Below, piece by piece: positions 29,140 to 36,162 of a stretch of DNA of 40,898 nucleotides. The stretch is from Nitrospinota bacterium (GTDB taxonomy: Bacteria; Nitrospinota; Nitrospinia; UBA9942), in NCBI GenBank assembly GCA_016194325.1, contig JACQBS010000151.1, positions 1-40,898 of the forward strand, read 5' to 3'. The notes beneath the pieces were generated by a model that saw only the letters and a list, made by a program, of their open reading frames with translations, had not been told where the DNA came from and ran no database searches. The first letter of the stretch is position 1. The number at the start of each line of letters is the position of its first letter. Made by a program: the position numbers and the translations under genes.

Positions 29140-29867
29140 TAGAAGTTAGAAGTCCGAAGTCTGTCTTCTGTCTTCTGTCCTCTGTCCTCTGGTGTCTGAT
29201 ATTGGCCCCTATGTTAGTCAGTGCCGAGAGTGTGAGGAAGGAGGGATATCGCAATGATTATCTGCCAAACGGGATTGTTCCTAAGCACGAGATGGATACA
29301 GCTGAAAATTGGATTGCAATATTTGAACATCCTAAACGGGGAGAATGGCAGGAGCCGGATAAGGTAATTGAAAAGATGAACCTGAAAGAGGGTGATGTCG
29401 TTGCAGATATTGGAGCAGGGTCGGGTTATTTTACAAGACTGTTTGCCAGGGTTGTTGGGACAACAGGAAAGGCTTATGGGGTAGATATTGAGCCAGAGTT
29501 GGTTAAATACATGGAAGAAGATGCCCAAAGATTGAATTTGAGCAATTATATACCGAAGTTAGCCACAATGGCTGATTCCGGTCTTGAAACTAATAGTGTT
29601 GATGTGATCTTTATATGTCTCACCTATCACCATCTTGAAGATAGAATCAATTATATGAATAAACTTAAAAAGGTTTTGAAAAAAGGTGGAAGGGTTATAA
29701 TTGTCGCATTTTATAAAAAGAAGATGGACTTTGGTCCCCCCCCTGATAATAAGATTTCGGAGGAAGTGACGATAGAAGAGATGAAAGAGGCTGGTTACCA
29801 TCTTACCAGACGACTTGATTTTTTACGATATCAATATTTTCTTGAGTTTGAGCCTGCTACAAATTAG
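29124..29867 (+). CDS. SAM-dependent methyltransferase with an apparent signal peptide
   Basis: 247 residues from the ATG at 29124 (AAAAGGA just upstream, inside the rhodanese gene). Residues about 1-37 look like a signal peptide: a charged start, a hydrophobic core SVFCLLSSVLWCLILAPM, then VSA. The rest is a class I methyltransferase: motif I VADIGAGSGYF at about 94-104, an acidic loop VDIEP, and the later LKKVLKKGGRVIIVAFY strand. The export signal is odd for an enzyme needing cytosolic SAM. Either it is membrane-anchored facing the cytoplasm, it starts at an internal codon, or it has a non-catalytic envelope function. The signal core coincides with a CTTCTGT-type repeat (29137-29191). Confidence 0.85.
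   Translation: METRIIEVRSPKSVFCLLSSVLWCLILAPMLVSAESVRKEGYRNDYLPNGIVPKHEMDTAENWIAIFEHPKRGEWQEPDKVIEKMNLKEGDVVADIGAGSGYFTRLFARVVGTTGKAYGVDIEPELVKYMEEDAQRLNLSNYIPKLATMADSGLETNSVDVIFICLTYHHLEDRINYMNKLKKVLKKGGRVIIVAFYKKKMDFGPPPDNKISEEVTIEEMKEAGYHLTRRLDFLRYQYFLEFEPATN
29137..29191. repeat. AGAAGT/CTTCTGT palindromic repeat in the methyltransferase signal region
   Basis: AGAAGTTAGAAGTCCGAAGT on the left, then CTGTCTTCTGTCCTCTGTCC on the right, translated as polar then hydrophobic residues. Confidence 0.8.
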
Positions 29868-29938
29868 CCACAGACTTACACAGACTAAACAAGAAAGATG
29901 TATGAAACCGCAGATTAACACAGATTCACACAGATTAT
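29862..29938. repeat. CCACAGACTTACACAG repeat, one-sided, overlapping gene ends
   Basis: Begins AAATTAGCCACAGACTTACA at the methyltransferase stop codon and continues with CAGATTAACACAGATTCACA. The start codon of the next gene and its first about 12 codons lie within it. No full opposite arm is present, so it is a partial copy. Confidence 0.75.
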
Positions 29939-31527
29939 TTAACAGGAAGCAAAATGCAACAAGCAAGAAGTTGGAGTCAATGGGTTATCTTGCCTCTTGC
30001 TTTTTACTTCTTACTTCTTACTTCTTGCTTCTTACCTCTGAGTCTTACGCCTCTGTGTGGCAGAAGCCTGAGCTTATAGATGCAGAGACAGGTGATGCAT
30101 TCAGAACGAGCATTGCCTTTGACCCTTATGGGAATGCCATCGCCGTATTTGAACAATATACAGATGGAGTCTACAGGATATACGCAAATAGGTTTTTACC
30201 CGATAAAGGTGGGTGGCAGGGACCTGTCATTATTGATGCAGGACCAAGAAATGCCTATGAAGCAAGAGTTGCCTTCAGCTACAGTGGTGATGCCATTACA
30301 ATCTTCAAGCAGAGTGATGGAAATACTTATCGTATATATGTAAATCATTTTATCAGGAGTAAGGGATGGCAGGGACCTGTTGCAATAGATTCAGGGACAG
30401 GGGATGCAGATGGACATCAGATAACATTTGATGCTGATGGTAATGCTGCCGTTGTTTTTGAGCAGAAGTTAAAGGGTGTCTACAGAATCTTTGCTAATCA
30501 ATACAGGAATAGAGAAGGTTGGCATGGTGCGGTGGCAGTTGATAAGGGTGAAAGCAATGGATATTTTCCCTATCCTGTCTTTGATTATCAGGGGAATATT
30601 TATGTGATTTATTATAAGGAGGAGGGGGGAGGGCTTGAGGTATACATAAGTAAGTATGAGGGGGGAAAAAAGATATGGAATGAACCCTTTCGTTTAACCG
30701 ATAGTCATACTGTTGTTAAGCAGGAAGATTGGAATAAGAAGAGGAGTGATGTAAACAGAGGTATTAAAGGGATATATAATCCACTCTTTCTTTCTGAGAT
30801 TAAAAAAAGGATTTATGCCGGGAGTTATACTTATAATTTAAAGCGGTTTGAGACCCCTTCTAAGGTAGATTCAAGATTCAGGGATGCCTACACCCCTTCT
30901 CTGATAGTTAATAAAGGTGGAGAGATAATGGCATTTTTTGTAAGATGGGATGGAGAGTGTCAAAGGGGATATATGGCTGTATACAGGGATAACGATGGGT
31001 GGAGTAAGCCGGAGATTATTGATGTAAAAGGAGGGGATGTTGAGCATATAAGGGCTGCAGTAAATTCCAAAGGTGAAATGGCAGTCGTATTTACACAGTG
31101 GGTGGATAACAAACAAGAGGCAAGAGGCAAGAGGCAAGAGGCAAGAAATAATGAAAATTTAAGGATACATGCAAGGCTATATTCCCCCTTAATAAAAGGG
31201 GATGGGGGGTTGTTTGGCTGGGGGGAGGCTAAAATCATTGATGCAGGTAAGAAGGATGCTTACGGTCCCAATGTGATATATAATGGAGATGATGAAATTA
31301 TAGTAATCTGGTGTCAATGGGAAGTTGAGACCGTTAAAACTTATAGAAATGATTACAGAAAAGGAAGGGGTTGGGGTGAAGCTGTTAGAGTTGAAAAGGA
31401 GGCAGAGACCTGTGGTGGCTGTGGACTACGGATTGCAGCATCTCCCAATGGAATGCCCATAGCCATATTTGAGTTGAAAGCCTATGTTAAAGAAAGAACA
31501 AAAATATATGCCATAGGTGGGAAATAA
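29902..31527 (+). CDS. Exported repeat protein, probable beta-propeller
   Basis: 541 residues from the ATG at 29902; an alternative ATG at 29980 is preceded by GGAG. Signal core ASCFLLLTSYFLLLTS encoded by CTTCTTA/CTTCTTG repeats. The mature part contains at least seven repeats of about 55-60 residues with the pattern GWQGPV-ID-G...A-F...G-A..F-Q...G-YRIY-N, similar to BNR/sialidase-like propeller blades. No catalytic signature is seen; probably a binding protein at the cell surface. Two unrelated repeats are inserted in frame at about residues 403-438 (31109-31212) between blade strands. Name and ligand unknown. Confidence 0.78.
   Translation: MKPQINTDSHRLFNRKQNATSKKLESMGYLASCFLLLTSYFLLLTSESYASVWQKPELIDAETGDAFRTSIAFDPYGNAIAVFEQYTDGVYRIYANRFLPDKGGWQGPVIIDAGPRNAYEARVAFSYSGDAITIFKQSDGNTYRIYVNHFIRSKGWQGPVAIDSGTGDADGHQITFDADGNAAVVFEQKLKGVYRIFANQYRNREGWHGAVAVDKGESNGYFPYPVFDYQGNIYVIYYKEEGGGLEVYISKYEGGKKIWNEPFRLTDSHTVVKQEDWNKKRSDVNRGIKGIYNPLFLSEIKKRIYAGSYTYNLKRFETPSKVDSRFRDAYTPSLIVNKGGEIMAFFVRWDGECQRGYMAVYRDNDGWSKPEIIDVKGGDVEHIRAAVNSKGEMAVVFTQWVDNKQEARGKRQEARNNENLRIHARLYSPLIKGDGGLFGWGEAKIIDAGKKDAYGPNVIYNGDDEIIVIWCQWEVETVKTYRNDYRKGRGWGEAVRVEKEAETCGGCGLRIAASPNGMPIAIFELKAYVKERTKIYAIGGK
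29943..30040. repeat. AAGCAA/TACTTCT repeat in the propeller signal region
   Basis: Purine arm with AAGCAAGAAG, pyrimidine arm of TACTTCT and TTGCTTC units repeated five to six times. Encodes the hydrophobic core of the signal peptide. Confidence 0.8.
31109..31212. repeat. AGGCAAG array and CCCCCTT...AAGGGG palindrome inside the propeller gene
   Basis: Four to five AAGAGGC units at 31114-31145 (translated as an Arg/Gln/Glu-rich segment) and ATTCCCCCTTAATAAAAGGG (31182-31201, translated SPLIKGDGG). Both are in frame and sit in one loop of the protein. Confidence 0.8.
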
Positions 31528-31591
31528 TAGTTTTAGAGTTGTAGTTTTAGAGTTGTTGATTTGGCTGAGGAGATTAAGTATAATTAAAAAC

Positions 31592-32449
31592 ATGATTAAA
31601 CTGAAACAACCTATAAAAAATATTATGAGGCGAAAAGGGTTCATCTACGGTGGAGGGGGAGCATTATTTTTACTTCTCCTGATATTTATATATTACTTCT
31701 TTTTTGCTAAGGATGTTTTAAAAGACATGGTATTCATACCAGGTGGGGAGTTTATAATGGGGGTTGATATCCCAAAAAAGGAGCAGGGGAAAAGGGAGGA
31801 GGAATTAACAATAGATATTGATGAGACACCTGCACACAAGGTTTATGCAGATGGTTTCTATATAGATAAATACGAGGTTACAAACGTTCAATATAAGAAA
31901 TTCTTAAAGGCAACGGGCAGGAAAACCATCCTTATTGATCCGGTTGATAAGGAGGCTTCATACAACTGGAATGAGGATAACTACCCGGATGGACAGGGAA
32001 ATAACCCTGTTGTTCTGGTGGATTTTGAAGATGCAAAGGCATATTGTGAATGGAAAGGGAAGAGACTCCCAACCGAAGAAGAATGGGAAAAGACATGTCG
32101 GGGAGATGCTGGAAAAAAGTGGAGCTTTGGGAATGAAGAAGTTTCCGGATATGCTAATACACGGGAGCTTAATTTGAAGTGGTCGGGCTCGGTCGGTTCT
32201 TTTCCGAAGGACCTCTCGCCCTATAAGGTATTTGATATGACGGGGAATGTTATGGAATGGACAGACTCACGATATTTGCCATATCCGGGCTCAGAAATGA
32301 AGGTAGGTTTTGGAGGGCTTGAAAAGGTAATTCGTGGAGGAGGATGGCTGGTAGATATTCAATCCTCTCGTTGCTCAAATCGCAATATTGCTCCCCCTAC
32401 AAAAAGGCACAGGATGCTGGGTTTCAGATGTGCAAAGGATATACGGTGA
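31592..32449 (+). CDS. Membrane-anchored SUMF1-fold (formylglycine-generating-enzyme-like) protein
   Basis: 285 residues from the ATG at 31592. One TM segment about 22-40 (GALFLLLLIFIYYFF) with an extracytoplasmic SUMF1 domain (about 48-285): FIPGGEFIMG start, DGFYIDKYEVTNVQYKKFL, KGKRLPTEEEWEKTCRG, YKVFDMTGNVMEWT and the end VIRGGGWL...GFRCAKD. In true formylglycine-generating enzymes two cysteines near the end form the copper site. Here the segment has one Cys (SSRCSNR) and no second partner five residues on, so sulfatase activation is unlikely; a binding or structural role is more probable. It is followed by two relatives, suggesting tandem duplication. No clear ribosome site. Confidence 0.88.
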   Translation: MIKLKQPIKNIMRRKGFIYGGGGALFLLLLIFIYYFFFAKDVLKDMVFIPGGEFIMGVDIPKKEQGKREEELTIDIDETPAHKVYADGFYIDKYEVTNVQYKKFLKATGRKTILIDPVDKEASYNWNEDNYPDGQGNNPVVLVDFEDAKAYCEWKGKRLPTEEEWEKTCRGDAGKKWSFGNEEVSGYANTRELNLKWSGSVGSFPKDLSPYKVFDMTGNVMEWTDSRYLPYPGSEMKVGFGGLEKVIRGGGWLVDIQSSRCSNRNIAPPTKRHRMLGFRCAKDIR

Positions 32450-32619
32450 GGAACAAAAACCTGATTAGCCACAGACTTGCACAGATTTTTAACTACTTCT
32501 ATTGCAAAACTATCAATGAAGGAAAGATTTAATTTTTAAATACTAATTGTTAATTTTGCATTTTGCATTGAAGTCTGTATTTAGTCTGTGAAAGTCCGTG
32601 GCAAAATTTTATAATTTCC
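32450..32619. repeat. Complete CCACAGA palindromic element between two SUMF1 genes
   Basis: Left end GAACAAAAACCTGATTAGCC, right end GTGGCAAAATTTTATAATTT, with CCACAGACTTGCACAG and GTGAAAGTCCGTGG-type arms and ATTTTGC heptamers inside. It begins right after a stop codon and ends at the next start codon, so it occupies exactly the intergenic space. Confidence 0.9.
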
Positions 32620-33456
32620 TTGAACATTAAAAGACTTTTTACCTTTGTTATCATTATTGCAGGAATAGGTCTTATATTATATGGCAGTGATGCCCTCCAT
32701 ATCGGGAACATACATCCAGAAATAGATGGAATGATATATATACCTGAGGGTGAATTCACCATGGGGAGCAAGGGAAGGTTGGAGCATGGATATGACGGTG
32801 GCGATGGAAGAGTAGGTCTGGAGGTTGGAGTTGATGAGATCCCCTTACATAGTATTCAGGTAAATGGATTCTATATGGATAAATATGAGGTCACCAATGC
32901 CCAGTATAAGAGATTCATAGATGCAACAGGACATGAGGCGCCAGTAGATAGTGTGGCATCAGATGCCCCATATAACTGGAGAAATGGTAATTATCCTGAA
33001 GGTGAGGATAACAATCCTGTAATTAATGTTACATGGTATGATGCAGATGCCTACTGCCGATGGGCAGGAAAAAGGCTTCCTGTAGAGATGGAATGGGAGA
33101 AGTCCTGTCGGGGTTCTGATGGAAGGAGATGGAGTTTTGGAAATAATTTTATCTCTTCATTTGTTAATACCCATGAACTTGATCTTAAATGGTCGCAGGC
33201 GGTTGGCTCATTCCCTGAAGACCGATCCCCTTACGGTATCTATGACATGTCAGGGAATGTGAGCGAATGGTCAGGCTCATGGTATAACCCCTATCCCGGC
33301 TCTTCACTCAAAAGAGATGCCTTTGGAGAGAAGAACAGAGTAATACGAGGGGGTTCGTGGTTGGCAGATAATCTTACCGCAAGATGTACAAAGAGGAATT
33401 TCGCTATACCTGAAAAAAAGCACAGGACGATAGGATTCAGATGCGCAAAGGATTAA
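32620..33456 (+). CDS. SUMF1-fold protein with N-terminal signal anchor
   Basis: 278 residues from the TTG at 32620; no ATG or Shine-Dalgarno is available before the hydrophobic segment (about 6-22, FTFVIIIAGIGLILYG). The SUMF1 domain covers about 38-278: YIPEGEFTMGS, NGFYMDKYEVTNAQYKRFI, WAGKRLPVEMEWEKSCRG, YGIYDMSGNVSEW and VIRGGSWLADNLTARCTKR. About 50% of aligned motif residues are shared with the preceding SUMF1 protein, so they are duplicates. Only one Cys is present in the catalytic region. The start codon is unusual and lies directly on the end of the repeat. Confidence 0.86.
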   Translation: MNIKRLFTFVIIIAGIGLILYGSDALHIGNIHPEIDGMIYIPEGEFTMGSKGRLEHGYDGGDGRVGLEVGVDEIPLHSIQVNGFYMDKYEVTNAQYKRFIDATGHEAPVDSVASDAPYNWRNGNYPEGEDNNPVINVTWYDADAYCRWAGKRLPVEMEWEKSCRGSDGRRWSFGNNFISSFVNTHELDLKWSQAVGSFPEDRSPYGIYDMSGNVSEWSGSWYNPYPGSSLKRDAFGEKNRVIRGGSWLADNLTARCTKRNFAIPEKKHRTIGFRCAKD

Positions 33457-33474
33457 GATAAAAAATTTTGAATT

Positions 33475-35112
33475 ATGAATTATGAATTAAGGAAATTGGT
33501 TTATATTTTATTTTTTGTAATTCTCCTTATGGGTTGTCAATCTGAAAATAAGACAGTAGAAGGTAATAGGGAGAAAGAACAGGAAAAAGAGATAGAGCGT
33601 TTAAAGGGATTGCTCAGGAATGACCCCACAAGGTGGGAGGATCGCCATAAATTGGGTATCGAATATATGACCGCGGGAAAAAATGAAGAGGCAGTTCAAG
33701 AATTTTTAGGAGTGATGTCCATAAAGCCTGATAATATTGATAATCTACAATCTCTGGGCATGGTATATTATAAAATGGGGAAAAAGCATATGGCACACTT
33801 TTACTGGCGCACTGCCCTTGAGATAGAGCCGGAAAACAAATTTATATGGGACCTGATAAAAAAGATTGTAAAGGAAAAGGGTGTGGGGGATGACTCCATG
33901 GATATAGAAAAATGGGCACAACATTACAAAAATGCTCAGAAGTTATATAAAGAAAGGGATTATGAAAAAGCAGCTTCAGAGTTTGAGCTTGCGGCAAAAT
34001 CTAATCCATCCGATTCCAGAACCTATTTTTCCATAGGTGCAGCATATAAGGCAATGGATAAGATAGATGAGGCAATATCATCATGGCAGAATGCACTTAA
34101 GTTTAAACCGGATGACCTCATGATTATGAAATTAATATCACTCGCAAAGGAGAAGAAGGAGAGAGATACTGCAATGGTTAAAGCACAGGAGGCAGTAAAA
34201 AAAGATTCCAAGGATTGGAAGGCACATTCCCGTCTTGCCTCTTTGTATCTGCATGATAAACATGGGAGATTTATAGACGAGGCAGAGGCAGAATATAAAG
34301 AGACGGTTCGTCTCAATCCACAGGATCCGGGTGCGTATAAACAGCTCGCAGAGATAAATTTTTACAAAGGACGTTATGGAGAGGGTATCGGGTATCTTGA
34401 GAGGGCATCAAAATATTTATCAAAGGACGATGTAATACGCAAAAGGATTAAAGACATGAAACTATACCAGAAGCTCTATCAAAAAGGACAGGAGACGTGG
34501 AATAAGGGGGGGATTGAAAAATATGATGAAATGGTCTTTGTGCCTGATAGGTTCTTTATAGATAAATACGAGGTAACTAACGTTCAGTATAAGAGATTTC
34601 TTGATAAAAACCCTAACCTTACTCCGCCGCCCCATTGGAAGAAAGGGGTATATGAGGAGAGGAAGGATAACTATCCAGTCGTAAATGTCGATTGGTATAT
34701 GGCAGCTCTTTATTGTAAATCTATGGATAAACGGCTTCCGACCGAAGAGGAATGGGAGAAGGGAGCCCGTGGGGATAAGGGATTTGATTACCCATGGGGA
34801 AATATATTCAGAAATGAAATTGTAAACAGTGAGGAGGCAGGTTTTGGGAGATTGACCCCGGTTGGTAGTTTTGAAGATGGTAAAAGCCCTTACGGAATTT
34901 ATGATATGGCTGGGAATGCAAAGGAGTGGACAGATAGTGAATATAAAGATGGGAATAATCAATTTCCGCTTCATGGAGAAGGACATAAAATAATACGGGG
35001 CGGTTCTTTTAAATCAGGAATGGAAGAAATTAAAATCACAAAGAGGGGATATGCACCCCCTGTATATGCAGACATTGATGTTGGTTTCAGATGTGCAAAG
35101 AGTAAGCAATGA
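33475..35112 (+). CDS. Lipoprotein with TPR array fused to a SUMF1-fold domain
   Basis: 545 residues. Lipoprotein signal with lipobox LLMGC (Cys about 20). Residues about 45-340 hold six to seven TPRs in two blocks (RWEDRHKLGIEYMTAGKNEEA, SRTYFSIGAAYKAMDKIDEA, KAHSRLASLYLHDKHGRF). Residues about 350-545 are a SUMF1-fold domain (FIDKYEVTNVQYKRFL, KRLPTEEEWEKGARGD, YGIYDMAGNAKEW, IIRGGSFK, VGFRCAK) without the catalytic Cys pair. TPRs bind protein partners and the SUMF1 domain may display or bind a ligand at the envelope. Third and longest of the SUMF1 trio. The first codons contain GAATTAT heptamers. The 3' end overlaps a repeat. Confidence 0.9.
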   Translation: MNYELRKLVYILFFVILLMGCQSENKTVEGNREKEQEKEIERLKGLLRNDPTRWEDRHKLGIEYMTAGKNEEAVQEFLGVMSIKPDNIDNLQSLGMVYYKMGKKHMAHFYWRTALEIEPENKFIWDLIKKIVKEKGVGDDSMDIEKWAQHYKNAQKLYKERDYEKAASEFELAAKSNPSDSRTYFSIGAAYKAMDKIDEAISSWQNALKFKPDDLMIMKLISLAKEKKERDTAMVKAQEAVKKDSKDWKAHSRLASLYLHDKHGRFIDEAEAEYKETVRLNPQDPGAYKQLAEINFYKGRYGEGIGYLERASKYLSKDDVIRKRIKDMKLYQKLYQKGQETWNKGGIEKYDEMVFVPDRFFIDKYEVTNVQYKRFLDKNPNLTPPPHWKKGVYEERKDNYPVVNVDWYMAALYCKSMDKRLPTEEEWEKGARGDKGFDYPWGNIFRNEIVNSEEAGFGRLTPVGSFEDGKSPYGIYDMAGNAKEWTDSEYKDGNNQFPLHGEGHKIIRGGSFKSGMEEIKITKRGYAPPVYADIDVGFRCAKSKQ

Positions 35113-35164
35113 GCAATAGTGCTGAGCAACGGGTAAATAAACTCATTGCTCGTTGCTCATTGCT
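35105..35164. repeat. GAGCAAT/ATTGCTC palindrome at the end of the TPR-SUMF1 gene
   Basis: Units AGCAATGAGCAATAGTGCTG and TCATTGCTCGTTGCTCATTG in inverse orientation. It includes the last two codons and the stop of the preceding gene. Confidence 0.78.
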
Positions 35165-35184
35165 AAGAGAGGAGGTATTCTTAA

Positions 35185-35667
35185 ATGAAGGTAATAATAT
35201 TTTTAATCTCATTCATATCTTTCCTCGGGATTAAGAATGGAGAACTTGCTACGGCAGGGGGGGAGGTTAAATGTGAAGAGATAGCTCAAAATAAACTCCT
35301 TCAAATGATGGAGAAAGAAAAGGGGAAAGTCGTTGTTGTTGATTATAGAACACCTGAGGATTATTATAATAAGGGGCATATCTCTGATGCTATCCTCTTT
35401 TCACCAAAGGATAAGGATTTCTTACAGCAGAGGCTGGATTACCTTGCGCTGCAATGGAAAAGAAATAGTAAGACCGCTGTTATCGTGGATAATGACGGGA
35501 GAGAGGCTAACATCTTTTGCAGGAATATGAAGATGTCAATGAAGTATGAACATATATATAGCCTTAAAGATGGTATGAGGCTCTGGACATTGCCGCTTGA
35601 AAAAGGGAAAATGCCAGTCCCTGGAACAAAAGAAAAAATTAAGGAGAAAGGAGGGAAAGGGAAATAA
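35185..35667 (+). CDS. Small exported rhodanese-like protein without catalytic Cys
   Basis: 160 residues. A short hydrophobic N-terminus (about 1-20) acts as signal. The rhodanese fold spans about 40-140: VVVVDYRTPEDYYNKGHISDAI, then VIVDNDGREANIF at the active-site loop (no Cys, Asp/Gly instead), ending IYSLKDGMRLWTLPL. Same loss as in the two-domain protein at 28291-29139, and the loops share an acidic centre, so these may be one lineage. A strong AGGAGGT lies 9 nt before the ATG, unlike many neighbours. The Lys/Glu-rich tail (about 145-160) is probably disordered. Confidence 0.85.
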   Translation: MKVIIFLISFISFLGIKNGELATAGGEVKCEEIAQNKLLQMMEKEKGKVVVVDYRTPEDYYNKGHISDAILFSPKDKDFLQQRLDYLALQWKRNSKTAVIVDNDGREANIFCRNMKMSMKYEHIYSLKDGMRLWTLPLEKGKMPVPGTKEKIKEKGGKGK

Positions 35668-35673
35668 ATAATT

Positions 35674-36162
35674 ATGAAAACAAAGTGGGTTTATATTTTA
35701 CTGTCTATTATCCTCCTTTCAGTTTTAGCTCTACCCCTCCTAACCTCCTCTTACAGAGTGGAGGTATCAGCAGCGGAAGATGTTCCCAAGAACCCTGACT
35801 ATGTCTTTGCAGTCTGTCAGGATGTAGCGGATGGGAATACCATAGAAGTTGATATCCTCGGCATGAAGAGAAAACTCAGATTAATTGGTGTAGATGTTGG
35901 CAGAAAGGGGTTCTTTGAGGGGATAAAAAAAATGTTTGGCATGGGGGCTGCGTCATACTTAGAAAAAACCGTAAAAGGGAAGAAGCTCTACCTTGAATTT
36001 GAAGATAACTGGGCTGATCCATCAGGTATTTTACGCGCCTATGTGCATCTTAAAGAAGGTGATACTTTTATAAATCTTGAGATGATAAAGCTGGGATATG
36101 CATCAGCTGACAGGAAGAGTAACTATAAATATAAAAAGGAATTTGAGAAGGTAGGGAGATGA
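35674..36162 (+). CDS. Exported SNase-like (thermonuclease-fold) protein
   Basis: 162 residues. Signal peptide about 1-33. Residues about 45-155 follow the staphylococcal-nuclease OB-fold: VADGNTIEVDILGMKRKLRLIGVDV, then GAASYLEKTVKGKKLYLEFED, then GILRAYVHLKEGDTFINLEMIKLGYA. The usual active-site pattern (Arg and Glu after IGVDTPE, Arg in the YGR-LAYV stretch) is only partly preserved (LRLIGVDVGRKG, GILRAYV), so nuclease activity is uncertain. SNase-fold proteins without activity act as protein-binding modules. It starts 6 nt after the rhodanese stop and overlaps the WD40 gene by 4 nt. Confidence 0.78.
   Translation: MKTKWVYILLSIILLSVLALPLLTSSYRVEVSAAEDVPKNPDYVFAVCQDVADGNTIEVDILGMKRKLRLIGVDVGRKGFFEGIKKMFGMGAASYLEKTVKGKKLYLEFEDNWADPSGILRAYVHLKEGDTFINLEMIKLGYASADRKSNYKYKKEFEKVGR

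Noticed and set aside
34462..34986. 174-codon open frame on the minus strand
   Set aside because: It lies entirely opposite the TPR-SUMF1 gene, whose protein has clear domains through this stretch; no homology or ribosome site.
31592..35112. Active formylglycine-generating (sulfatase-maturing) enzymes
   Set aside because: The paired catalytic cysteines are absent in all three proteins and no sulfatase is nearby.
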